From positions 1 through 30,475 of the forward strand of contig JALFRH010000034.1 of NCBI GenBank assembly GCA_022785155.1: DNA of 30,475 nucleotides, given 5' to 3'. The DNA is from Spirochaetales bacterium (GTDB taxonomy: Bacteria; Spirochaetota; Spirochaetia; Sphaerochaetales; Sphaerochaetaceae). The translations under genes and the position numbers were made by a program. This document shows, in pieces, positions 8,499-16,213 of the stretch (position 1 is its first letter; the number at the start of each line of letters is the position of its first letter). The notes beneath the pieces are model-generated. The model saw nothing but the letters and a program-made list of their open reading frames with translations. It searched no databases and was not told where the DNA came from.

Positions 8499-9377
8499 TC
8501 AACCCTTTACTGCTCCAACCATGACACCCTTTACGAAATACTTCTGGAGGAAAGGATATACAAGGAGGATAGGAACAGTAGCTACAACGATGGTTGCATA
8601 TTTTACTGAATCCGAAGAAAGGGCGATGGCCTCCATGGAACCTGAAGTCATTGCGTTGGTTTCATCCTGTACAAGGATAGTGCGGAGGATGAGCTGCAAT
8701 GGATACATGCTCTTCTTTCTCAAGTAGATCATAGCTGGGAACCATGAGTTCCAGTGAGCTACAGCATAGTAAAGTGTAATTACGGCGATGGATGCCTTTG
8801 TTACAGGTACCATGATTTTTGCAAGGATGGTTGCGTGTCCTGCTCCGTCGATCATTGCAGACTCAGGGAGAGACTCAGGAACCGATGCCATTGCAGTCCT
8901 CAAGACTACAAGGTTGAAGGTATTTACAGCACCTGGGAGGATGAGGGCCCATCTGGTTCCCACCAGATGGAGTTTATCTACAACAATATATGTAGGTATT
9001 GTACCACCCTGGAAATACATGGTGAAGACAATCATTACAGTAAAGAACTTAATGAACATAGGCCCCTTTCTTGAAAGGACATATGCAGAGATGATTGTCA
9101 TCACAAGGTTAAGGCTTGTTCCTACGACTACAACAAAGATTGTGTTCATGTAACCTGTAAGAATACTCTTATCCTGTAAAACCATCTGATAGTTATAAAG
9201 GGAGAATTTAATTGGTTTCCAATATAAGCCTGAATGCTTCATGACCTCATAAGGATCGGAGAATGAAGCGAAGACGATGCTCATAAGAGGAATGACAACT
9301 GCCAAAGAAAGCAATAATGTCACCAATACCACGAATGCGTGGAATATCTGTTCACCAGCTGTATATTTGACTTTCAT
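8499..9377 (-). CDS. carbohydrate ABC transporter permease, LplC/YtcP type
   Basis: 292-residue inner-membrane permease of the binding-protein-dependent (MalG-like) class with about six membrane segments. The EAA loop that docks the ATPase is ESAMIDGAGHATILAKIMVP (about residues 180-200). The C-terminus has the typical QKYFVKGVMVGAVKG ending of LplC-type proteins. The ATG at 9377 follows TAGGAGGAAAGAT; a longer reading frame from 9446 runs back into the upstream gene and is not supported. It forms the transmembrane channel with the product of 9391-10353 and works with the binding protein at 3802-5352. No ATPase gene is seen in the operon, so a shared MsmX-like ATPase is the likely motor (inference). 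Confidence 0.92.
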   Translation of the reverse strand: MKVKYTAGEQIFHAFVVLVTLLLSLAVVIPLMSIVFASFSDPYEVMKHSGLYWKPIKFSLYNYQMVLQDKSILTGYMNTIFVVVVGTSLNLVMTIISAYVLSRKGPMFIKFFTVMIVFTMYFQGGTIPTYIVVDKLHLVGTRWALILPGAVNTFNLVVLRTAMASVPESLPESAMIDGAGHATILAKIMVPVTKASIAVITLYYAVAHWNSWFPAMIYLRKKSMYPLQLILRTILVQDETNAMTSGSMEAIALSSDSVKYATIVVATVPILLVYPFLQKYFVKGVMVGAVKG

Positions 9378-9390
9378 ATCTTTCCTCCTA

Positions 9391-10353
9391 TTACCACAAA
9401 CCTGAACCTGTAAGCTTATTGGACAACTTGTTGGTGGACCATACAAGGATCAAGCTTACAATTGAGTTGAACATACCGACTGCAGCAGCATAGGAGTAGT
9501 TGAGATTCAACAAACCCTCCCTATATACGTATGAGTTGATTACGTCGGCCACTTCATAAGTCATCGGGTTATACATAAGAATGATCTTCTCGTAACCTAC
9601 GTTGAACATCTTTCCTATCTGGAGGATCAACATGACTATGATTGTAGGAAGCAAGCAAGGAAGCGTTATGGACCATAGCTGCCTCAGCTTTCCTGCTCCA
9701 TCGATTCTTGCAGCCTCATAGAGCTGTGCATCAATAGCCAGAAGAGCAGCAAGATAAACAATTGAGTTCCATCCGATGTTCTGCCAGATATTGGAGATTA
9801 TATAGAGGGGAAGGAAGTATTTTGGTTCATTAAGCATTGTCACTGGAGTGAAACCAAAGTGAGAAAGGAATGTTGTAATGGCACCGTTTCTTCCTGTGAG
9901 ATCCATCAGAATGGATGTAACGACAACGACAGAAATGAAGTGTGGGATATAAGTGATGGTCTGGACCACCTTTGAATATTTCTTGGACCTGAGCTCACTT
10001 ATGAATATTGCAAGAAGAATAGGACAAGGGAAGGAGAATATCAGGTTAGTCACCGATATTCTGATGGTATTTGTCAATACTCTCTTGAAATAGTAGTCGC
10101 TGATGAAGTTCTTAAAATGCTCAAGCCCAACGAAAGGAGACTTGAAGAATCCCAACCTAGGCTTGTAGTTCTGGAAAGCAATGATAAGGCCGAACATAGG
10201 GCCATACTGGAATATAATGTAATATACCAAAACAGGGACAAACAAGAAGTACAGAGTCTTGTACTTGGACCAGTCCTTCTTCAGCTTAAGACCAAGAGGA
10301 GCATCAAGAGATGGATCTACTGGTAGTCCACTCTTCTTTTTTTCCTTTTTCAT
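9391..10353 (-). CDS. carbohydrate ABC transporter permease, LplB type
   Basis: 320-residue inner-membrane permease of the MalF/LplB class. The Lys-rich N-terminus is cytoplasmic. The first membrane segment is YKTLYFLFVPVLVYYIIF, followed by the LplB hallmark QYGPMFGLIIAFQNYKP. The ATPase-docking EAA loop is YEAARIDGAGKLRQLWSITL. The C-terminus SNKLTGSGLW is typical of this subfamily. The ATG at 10353 has AAGGTGG at good spacing; an in-frame TTG at 10377 is less likely. It is the first gene of the minus-strand sugar operon, 13 bp before the LplC-type gene. Confidence 0.92.
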   Translation of the reverse strand: MKKEKKKSGLPVDPSLDAPLGLKLKKDWSKYKTLYFLFVPVLVYYIIFQYGPMFGLIIAFQNYKPRLGFFKSPFVGLEHFKNFISDYYFKRVLTNTIRISVTNLIFSFPCPILLAIFISELRSKKYSKVVQTITYIPHFISVVVVTSILMDLTGRNGAITTFLSHFGFTPVTMLNEPKYFLPLYIISNIWQNIGWNSIVYLAALLAIDAQLYEAARIDGAGKLRQLWSITLPCLLPTIIVMLILQIGKMFNVGYEKIILMYNPMTYEVADVINSYVYREGLLNLNYSYAAAVGMFNSIVSLILVWSTNKLSNKLTGSGLW

Positions 10354-10702
10354 ACATATCCACCTTTTGTGGTTCAAGTATGCAATAGCATTTTGGGGTG
10401 GAAAATTGACAAAAATAATACTTAAGTTGTCAATTTTTTACTTTCAACTTTTTGATAATTCAATGTAAATTGATATATATTTCCTTATATTTAAAGGTTT
10501 TATATTTTTATAAAGTTAAAAAATCGCCAATTAAAAAAATTGACAGAAAGAAGGATTATGTGACGTCTAAAAATAATACCTTTTATTAATCACGTAAAAA
10601 GAAAAGAGGTGGCGTTGATTCGGAATCAACAGGCAAAGTGTATAAAATGCTAAATCCATTTATTATTGTGACCATTTATACCCCAATAAAGAATAAATTA
10701 AT
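10354..10702 (-). promoter_or_regulatory. upstream control region of the sugar operon with repeated AAATTGACA boxes
   Basis: This 349-bp AT-rich stretch has no credible gene. AAATTGACA occurs three times: plus strand at about 10403-10411 and 10537-10545, and minus strand at 10428-10436. The first and second form an inverted repeat (TTGACAA, 14 nt, TTGTCAA) at 10406-10433, close to the expected promoter of the permease gene. A TTGACA on the minus strand could serve as a -35 element, but no good -10 was found at 17 nt, so the start site is not assigned. Repeated boxes suggest binding of a regulator. Confidence 0.5.
10614..10630. promoter_or_regulatory. perfect 17-bp palindrome, candidate operator
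   Basis: GTTGATTC-G-GAATCAAC is a perfect 8+1+8 inverted repeat about 260 bp upstream of the first gene of the sugar operon. Odd-centred palindromes of this size are common as operators of LacI/GntR/TetR-type regulators. No regulator gene lies beside it in the window. The structure is seen; the role is inferred. Confidence 0.5.
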
Positions 10703-10722
10703 GCCGTAGCTTTCACTACGGC
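10703..10722 (-). terminator. hairpin terminator after the small gene downstream of cstA
   Basis: A 7-bp GC-rich stem (GCCGTAG / CTACGGC) with a 6-nt loop begins 6 bp beyond the stop codon at 10729. In the minus-strand direction it is followed by an AT-rich tail (ATTAATTTATTCTTTATT) with interrupted U runs. It likely ends the transcript that includes cstA and the small gene, separating it from the sugar operon. Confidence 0.65.
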
Positions 10723-10728
10723 ACCACA

Positions 10729-11091
10729 TCACTTTTTCCCTACTGGGATGGATGTATTCCCCCTGAAGGCATCCAAAAGCCTGTCGAGATTCTCTTCATG
10801 GGTGAATCTATAGGCCTTTTCCCTACCGTCGAAGATTACCACAAGATAGCAAAGGGTTCCGTAGATCTTACCTTCCTCGAAAAAACCCTTGGTTACACCC
10901 AGACGTTTATATACACGCTCTATTGAAGAGAGAGGAATATATCCCACCCTGCTTATTCCAAACATTCCGACATACAAGGCCTTCTTTCCAAGGCCGAAAT
11001 CCTCATAGTGGAGACAATTGGTTTTGTCTTCCCTAAGGGTTTCCTTTGCAATTGTGTCTTCAGCCAAAGCTTTGGGTGGGATGAAAATCAT
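10729..11091 (-). CDS. small hypothetical protein, possible PH-like fold
   Basis: 120 residues, no signal peptide or membrane segment. I do not recognise the family. The pattern of short hydrophobic strands (YVGMFGISRVGYIPLSSIERVY, then YLVVIFDGREKAYRFTH) ending in an amphipathic helix (LDRLLDAF) resembles bacterial PH-like domains; this is a fold-level guess only. It starts 13 bp after the cstA stop codon and is followed by a terminator hairpin, so it is probably co-transcribed with cstA and may be an accessory or regulatory partner of that transporter. Confidence 0.7.
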   Translation of the reverse strand: MIFIPPKALAEDTIAKETLREDKTNCLHYEDFGLGKKALYVGMFGISRVGYIPLSSIERVYKRLGVTKGFFEEGKIYGTLCYLVVIFDGREKAYRFTHEENLDRLLDAFRGNTSIPVGKK

Positions 11092-11104
11092 AGACCCTTC
11101 CTTC

Positions 11105-12553
11105 TTACTTGAGTTTCTTTTCTCCCTTTGGAGCCTTCAGGACAAAGAGGAGGAAAAGAACCAGGGCGATACCTACGCCTACATAGCGTGATATTACAGG
11201 GAAGAATGGAATGCTGCCAAGATATAGCTTGCTGTCGAAGACGAAGGAAACTGTAACTGCTGTCATGAATGTTGCAGGCACAGCGGCAATAAAGCCATTC
11301 TTTCCTTCATGGCGAAGATACATGGCTGCAGTCCAAAGGACGATGGCTGCAAGTATCTGGTTTGTAGAAGCGAAATAGTTCCAAATGGAAGTGTAGTCCA
11401 ACTGGGATACAAGAACACCCAAAATCAAGAGAGGAATAGTAAGAATCAAACGATTCTTATAGCTCTTCTGATCCAAATGAAGTGCATCTGCTATTGTAAG
11501 ACGGGCGGAACGGAAGGCTGTATCCCCGGAAGAGATAGGGCATGCAATGACACCCAGCATGGCGAGAATGGCTCCGAAGCCACCCATAGTTGTAGCACAG
11601 ATGTTGTATACACAACCTGACTGTCCCACAGCCATGGCTTCCTTGAGGCCTGTCATCAATCCGCCTTCAATTGGAAACAGGGCACAGGAAGCTGCAGCCC
11701 ATACCAAGGCTATGATACCCTCTGCAACCATGGCACCGTAGAATACCATATGGGACAGTTTCTCACTCTTACAGCATCTTGCCATAATTGGAGACTGTGT
11801 CGAATGGAAGCCTGATACTGCTCCACAGGCTACAGAGATGAACATTGCAGGAAATACTGAGATTCCATTTGGATGCATATTGCGTAGCGGAAAGATTTCA
11901 GGAATATCATATCCCTTTGCAATTGTACCGAAACCGACTCCTATTGCCATGATAATGAGACAGATACCGAAGACTGGATAGAGTTTTCCAATGATCTTGT
12001 CCACTGAGAGGAATGTGGCGATGAAAAAGTATGCAAATACAATTGAAAGCCAGAAGTATTTATTTGTGATGATTCCTGTGGAACCGCCCTGGCCACAGAG
12101 ATAACTCAATAACCCTGCCGGTCCTACGGCAAATACTACACCCACCATGAAAAGCAAGACTGTGGAGAAGACTCTCATCACCTGTTTCATGGCGTTACCC
12201 ATGTACATACCTGTAAGCTCAGGAACACTGAGCCCCTGATGTCTCATGGACATGAAACCTGAAGCGAAATCGTGGACTCCACCGGCAAAAATGGTACCGA
12301 AGGTAATCCAAAGGAATACGCTGGGTCCCCACATGGCGCCACCTACAGCACCCCAGATAGGTCCCAATCCTGCGATGTTCAGAAGCTGGATCAAAAAGAT
12401 ACGCCATGTAGGCATGACTACATAGTCAACGCCGTCTTCCATTGAAACAGCAGGTGTAACACGGTCATCGGGGCCGAAGGTCTTGGATACAAAGCCTCCA
12501 TAGATGAAATACCCACCTATGAGTAGAGCCAAACAAACAAAGAAACTAATCAT
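11105..12553 (-). CDS. cstA: CstA-family carbon starvation protein / peptide or pyruvate transporter
   Basis: 482-residue polytopic inner-membrane protein with more than ten hydrophobic segments. Family hallmarks are the N-terminal GPIWGAVGGAMWGPSVFLWI and GGVHDFASGFMSMRHQGLSVPEL, a SGFHSTQSPIMARCCKSE loop and a C-terminal SDTAFRSARLTIADAL segment. CstA proteins take up peptides or pyruvate, often when carbon is scarce. The length fits the short CstA form seen in anaerobes rather than the roughly 700-residue enterobacterial type. The ATG at 12553 is preceded by AGGGGGT; the longer frame to 12604 lacks a site. The downstream small gene is 13 bp away. No CRP-like site was recognised upstream. 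Confidence 0.92.
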   Translation of the reverse strand: MISFFVCLALLIGGYFIYGGFVSKTFGPDDRVTPAVSMEDGVDYVVMPTWRIFLIQLLNIAGLGPIWGAVGGAMWGPSVFLWITFGTIFAGGVHDFASGFMSMRHQGLSVPELTGMYMGNAMKQVMRVFSTVLLFMVGVVFAVGPAGLLSYLCGQGGSTGIITNKYFWLSIVFAYFFIATFLSVDKIIGKLYPVFGICLIIMAIGVGFGTIAKGYDIPEIFPLRNMHPNGISVFPAMFISVACGAVSGFHSTQSPIMARCCKSEKLSHMVFYGAMVAEGIIALVWAAASCALFPIEGGLMTGLKEAMAVGQSGCVYNICATTMGGFGAILAMLGVIACPISSGDTAFRSARLTIADALHLDQKSYKNRLILTIPLLILGVLVSQLDYTSIWNYFASTNQILAAIVLWTAAMYLRHEGKNGFIAAVPATFMTAVTVSFVFDSKLYLGSIPFFPVISRYVGVGIALVLFLLFVLKAPKGEKKLK

Positions 12554-12584
12554 TGAACACCCCCTAATTTGTGTCTCGTAGATA

Positions 12585-12672
12585 GTTTTAGGAACAATCC
12601 CCAAAACACAGATATCTCGGAGATGCCCCCTATTGTCGCCATTGTTTTAACGAGATTACTTTCCTGTGTCAA
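12585..12672 (-). promoter_or_regulatory. cstA promoter and leader hairpin
   Basis: On the minus strand TTGACA (12672-12667), a 17-nt spacer and TAAAAC (12649-12644) form a plausible sigma-70-type promoter. This leaves a leader of about 85 nt before the ATG at 12553. The leader contains an 8-bp stem (GTTTTGGG / CCTAAAAC, 12585-12607), which could be involved in post-transcriptional control. The -10 match is only 4 of 6. Confidence 0.45.
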
Positions 12673-12707
12673 CAAATTATATCCAAGGCGAAAAAAGATT
12701 CTATTAA

Positions 12708-12751
12708 TAGGGGCCATTGGATTATGTCGGAAAATTATGAAAGGGCCCCTA
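12708..12751 (-). terminator. long-loop hairpin overlapping the DUF1349 gene stop
   Basis: TAGGGGCC / GGCCCCTA form an 8-bp GC-rich stem with a 28-nt loop; one arm contains the gene's stop codon. A run of six T follows about 12 nt downstream on the minus strand. It could act as a weak terminator between the DUF1349 gene and cstA, which has its own promoter. The large loop makes this uncertain. Confidence 0.3.
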
Positions 12752-13357
12752 GTCCTCATCTGGTGCCTGGCCATTATGGGAAAGCCACATACACTCCGTC
12801 ACTTCCATATCCGTAAAGATCGCCTTGAACGATGAATCTTCAGGGCTACAGGCATAGATTCCAAACTCTATCTCTCCTCCGCCTTTATACATATGGCAGA
12901 TTCTCATTTGTTTGAACTTGATTCCATCATGAGAACACTCGATACAATAGTCGTCCTCCCTCCTGCTAAGCCGATACCACATGCTTTTGATTCCTGCATC
13001 AATCTCTGTAGTGGCCCAGTCTGAGTAACCATTGTTGGTTACTACGCTTCCAAGGTGTTGATATACTTGGTTTTCATATTCAATGGAAGCTTTAAGCCAG
13101 TTTTCACTATCCAGGTACATGACTATGCCACACTGATCGAAACGGGCTTTGGACTGGAAGGATGTCTTCACCACAAAGGAAAAGTATCTCTTTGAGGTCT
13201 TTAATTGAAGAAGAGGAGCGTTATCATTACGAAAATGGTAGTATGTCCTTTGCCATAGATCGGTGTGGGGCTTTGTCGTCATCTCAATTCCATCATCAGT
13301 GATGCTATATTCTTCAGGCTCTCTGGTCCATTTCCACTCTTCTTTCTTTATCTTCAT
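12749..13357 (-). CDS. DUF1349 (concanavalin-like jelly-roll) protein
   Basis: 202 residues, predicted cytoplasmic beta-sandwich. Family features are the DLWQRTYYHFRNDNAP opening, FDQCGIVMYLDSENWLKASIEY in the middle and YCIECSHDGIKFKQMRICHM plus FGIYACSPEDSSFKAIFTD at the end, all typical of DUF1349 (sometimes labelled 'regulation of enolase 1'). The fold is lectin- or glycosidase-like, but no biochemical role is established; sugar binding is plausible. The ATG at 13357 has AGGGT upstream. It lies 92 bp after the ABC permease gene on the same strand, with only a weak hairpin between, and may be partly co-transcribed with it. Confidence 0.85.
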   Translation of the reverse strand: MKIKKEEWKWTREPEEYSITDDGIEMTTKPHTDLWQRTYYHFRNDNAPLLQLKTSKRYFSFVVKTSFQSKARFDQCGIVMYLDSENWLKASIEYENQVYQHLGSVVTNNGYSDWATTEIDAGIKSMWYRLSRREDDYCIECSHDGIKFKQMRICHMYKGGGEIEFGIYACSPEDSSFKAIFTDMEVTECMWLSHNGQAPDED

Positions 13358-13373
13358 ATACTACCCTATAAAC

Positions 13374-13389
13374 CCGGCAAACAAGCCGG
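13374..13389 (-). terminator. weak hairpin after the BceB-like gene
   Basis: CCGGC / GCCGG with a 6-nt loop, about 60 bp past the permease stop codon. On the minus strand it is followed by GTTTATAG, so the U-tract is poor. It may be an attenuator, or it may have no function. Confidence 0.3.
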
Positions 13390-13449
13390 ATATAGATATT
13401 ATCTTTCCAAAGAATACAATAATCCACCCCCAATGAGAGTGGATATGGA

Positions 13450-15381
13450 TCACTGGACCCTTTCGCTTCTATCTATGGCCATGAGCTTTATCCTAAGGGT
13501 AATGAAATAATAGAGAATGGAGATGATGATTATAAAAGCATCTATAAGAAGAGTCGTGATATAGGCGCTCCCAATCATATCCGACATACCCCAGGACCTG
13601 TACACCATGGCGCAAATGATAGATATAGGAATACTGAGAACAAGAGGAATGGCCAATGGTAGGATGAAGAAGACCAAGGTCTCCGTCCCGACTATTCGCC
13701 GTCTTCCGCTTCCATCAACTCCAAGGGATCTCAGAATACTCATATTCCTTTTATCTTCATTTACAGATGACAGTGTCTTTACAGATAAGATGGCCAAGGA
13801 AAGGGAAATGGATACTGTGGAGATGAACAGCATTGCAATGATCAAAACCCCTGCTGTGCTGTCTGACTCATATTTTGCTGCATCCCTGCTCCATACAGTG
13901 TCCCCCTTTTCTTTTACGCCATATAGCTGATCCTTGAAACCTAGGATATCCAAAGGAACCGAATCGCAGGAAAAGACCTTGCACTCTATGACTTCCTCCA
14001 TACCAGACAGGGCACTGTCAGGAACAATATACACCACGGCCTTATTTAAAAAATCAGGATATGAGAAGGAGGACTGGATGCATCTATAAGTCTTTCCATC
14101 CAACTCCGTTTCAGGAAACTCTACATTCGAAATATATTCCCTATATCGTGAGGAAGCGATGTACTCCCCCTCTTCCAGCTCCACCCTCTTTCTTCCAAAG
14201 CCTTCAAGAAGAGCATTAAAATCCGAGAGAGCCATATAATAATCCATCCAGCCGCTCTCCTTCGCCCCTTTTATTTCCCTCGATACCTCGCACTTCCCAG
14301 TAGTGTATATTGAGTAGGAGTAGGAGCTCTTCACCCCAGAGTATTCCTCCGTAATCTCCTCCACCTTGGAAAAGAAGCTCTTTCCTTTGTTTTGTGAAAA
14401 TGCCATTACAGAGTATGGAACACTCTTATCTATATCCATATCATTTATGGTCTTCTCAGTAACTGCGATGCTGCTTGCACCTACTGAAATAAGGAAAAGC
14501 ACAGAGAGTGTCCCCATAAGAAGAGCATTTGAAGTGGATCGGGACTGTAGGTTCTTGATGACCACACTATTACTTCCCTTCCCCATCAGCCTCCTGTTGC
14601 CGGAAAGAAGGGCAAAAAGGACTCTGGATAGGACAAAGTGGAAAACAAAGCAGACAATAAGGCATAAGGCAAGCATCAAGAGCACATTTCCTCCACCGTT
14701 CTCCCCGGATAAGCTTTTTTCCAGTTCTGAGTAGGTATTGAAGAACAAGCCCACCATGGCTCCGAAAGATATGATCAGAACTGTGCTCCAGAAATATATA
14801 TGCTTTGTAGTCTTCTCACTTTTAGGAGGAGACAGCAGGGAAGAAATAGTAGCCTTTTCCAGATATCTGAGACTGAAGAGTGAAGATACCAGAAAGATAA
14901 ACAGTGCCGTCACTATTGATAAAACAGATCCCTTTATGGAGATAAAGGAAAAGGAGTAGCTGCTGCCCATTATCTTCAGTAGTATTCCCATCAGCCCTTG
15001 ATACACCAATATTCCAAACCCAAAACCTATGGCAATGGCGACAAGTGAAATAATGGCTGTTTCAGTGGCAAAAAGCCTCATGATGTCACCACGCCTCATA
15101 CCCAGCGTCAAATAGAGGCCGAACTCCCTTGACCTGAGTTTGACCATAAAGGCGGAGGTATATCCCAGGACTATGGCTGAAACAATGGATACAAGTACTA
15201 CCGATAAGTTTATTATCTGGGATATATCGGAAAGCATGGATGCTATATCCATTAGTTCCTTTGAATACAACAGGTTCTCCACAGCAAAGAGCATGGATAC
15301 AGTAAAAGCCACAGTAAGGAAGTACAATAGATAGCTTCCCCACTGGCCCTTTACATTTCTTAAGGCCAGCCTATTAAGCAT
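13450..15381 (-). CDS. FtsX-type ABC transporter permease (BceB-like)
   Basis: 643-residue inner-membrane protein with about ten membrane segments and a large extracytoplasmic domain in the middle (about residues 310-500), the layout of BceB-type permeases that detoxify or sense cell-wall-active antimicrobial peptides. It begins MLNRLALRNVKGQWGSYLLYFLTVAF, and FtsX motifs include LRSREFGLYLTLGMRRGDIMRL and a mirrored ILRSLGVDGSGRRRIVGTET near the C-terminus. The ATG at 15381 fits a GGGAGG site 8 nt upstream; an ATG 6 nt earlier is too close to it. The start overlaps the ATPase stop by 8 bp. Works with the ATPase at 15374-16135 and probably reports to the adjacent histidine kinase. Confidence 0.9.
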   Translation of the reverse strand: MLNRLALRNVKGQWGSYLLYFLTVAFTVSMLFAVENLLYSKELMDIASMLSDISQIINLSVVLVSIVSAIVLGYTSAFMVKLRSREFGLYLTLGMRRGDIMRLFATETAIISLVAIAIGFGFGILVYQGLMGILLKIMGSSYSFSFISIKGSVLSIVTALFIFLVSSLFSLRYLEKATISSLLSPPKSEKTTKHIYFWSTVLIISFGAMVGLFFNTYSELEKSLSGENGGGNVLLMLALCLIVCFVFHFVLSRVLFALLSGNRRLMGKGSNSVVIKNLQSRSTSNALLMGTLSVLFLISVGASSIAVTEKTINDMDIDKSVPYSVMAFSQNKGKSFFSKVEEITEEYSGVKSSYSYSIYTTGKCEVSREIKGAKESGWMDYYMALSDFNALLEGFGRKRVELEEGEYIASSRYREYISNVEFPETELDGKTYRCIQSSFSYPDFLNKAVVYIVPDSALSGMEEVIECKVFSCDSVPLDILGFKDQLYGVKEKGDTVWSRDAAKYESDSTAGVLIIAMLFISTVSISLSLAILSVKTLSSVNEDKRNMSILRSLGVDGSGRRRIVGTETLVFFILPLAIPLVLSIPISIICAMVYRSWGMSDMIGSAYITTLLIDAFIIIISILYYFITLRIKLMAIDRSERVQ

Positions 15382-16135
15382 CTTCATCTCCTCCCAATAC
15401 AGATAGCGAGGAGAGAATCTCCCTATACATCTCCTCCCTGGATCTATCCCCTTTATACAACATGTTCCAGATTCCCCCATCCTTAAGGAAGAGGACACGG
15501 GAAGCAAAAGACCCTACATAGGCATCATGGGTCACCATCAGTATGGTTGTTCCCATATCCCTATTAATCTTTGAAAACAGATCCATTATGATTTTGGAGT
15601 TTCTGCTGTCAAGGGCTCCTGTAGGCTCATCGGCAAGAACCAATGAGGGGGAAGTTGAAAGGGCACGGGCCAAGGCAGTCCTCTGCCTCTCTCCCCCACT
15701 CATTTCCCTCGGATACTTTTTCAAGAGCTTTTCAATGGAAAGACGGAGGGAAAGGGAGGACAGAATACTCTCCTTTTCCATTTCGTTTCTTTTCTGAAGA
15801 TGTAGGGGAAGAAGGATGTTTTCTTCCGCCGTAAGGGTATCGAGAAGATTGTAATCCTGGAAAACAAAGCCTAGCTTATCACGGCGGAAGGCCGCCATCT
15901 CCTTCTCCTTCATGCCTCTCAATGACTTATTGTCGATTATAATATCGCCTCCGGAAGGGGGTTCGATGGTTGCTATGACAGATAAAAGAGTGGACTTGCC
16001 ACTTCCAGATGGTCCCATTATGGCAACGAACTCACCTTTCTCCATTTCCAGGTCCACTTCATTCAAAGCTTTGACCACAGAACCACCATTGCCATAATAC
16101 TTTGTGACTTTTTTTAGAGTCAGAATACCAGACAT
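15374..16135 (-). CDS. ABC transporter ATP-binding protein (BceA/LolD-like)
   Basis: 253-residue cytoplasmic ATPase. Walker A is GPSGSGKST (residues 41-49), the Q-loop is FVFQDYNLLD, the signature is MSGGERQR, Walker B is LVLADEP followed by the D-loop TGALDSRNS, and the switch His is in MVTHD. This is the MacB/BceA/LolD class of ATPases paired with FtsX-like permeases. The ATG at 16135 has CAGGAGG 5 nt upstream. It lies 78 bp after the histidine-kinase gene and overlaps the permease gene by 8 bp. Expected to power substrate handling by the permease. Confidence 0.93.
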   Translation of the reverse strand: MSGILTLKKVTKYYGNGGSVVKALNEVDLEMEKGEFVAIMGPSGSGKSTLLSVIATIEPPSGGDIIIDNKSLRGMKEKEMAAFRRDKLGFVFQDYNLLDTLTAEENILLPLHLQKRNEMEKESILSSLSLRLSIEKLLKKYPREMSGGERQRTALARALSTSPSLVLADEPTGALDSRNSKIIMDLFSKINRDMGTTILMVTHDAYVGSFASRVLFLKDGGIWNMLYKGDRSREEMYREILSSLSVLGGDEDA

Positions 16136-16172
16136 AATCGCCTCCTGGAGAAAGCATAACAGAGGACACCTT

Positions 16173-16190
16173 AATATAGGCTTTCGCGAA
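16173..16190 (-). promoter_or_regulatory. possible internal promoter/operator before the ABC transporter genes
   Basis: The 78-bp gap between the kinase and ATPase genes contains TATATT (minus strand, 16178-16173), usable as a -10, next to the perfect palindrome TTCGCGAA (16183-16190). In BceRS-BceAB systems the transporter is usually induced separately by the response regulator, which would fit a promoter here. No clear -35 or known BceR box was identified. Confidence 0.25.
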
Positions 16191-16213
16191 TTTTTCCCTT
16201 CCTTACATTTTTG

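Noticed and set aside
10540..10566. Plus-strand promoter from TTGACA at 10540
   Set aside because: No good -10 at the right spacing and no plus-strand gene downstream before 19850.
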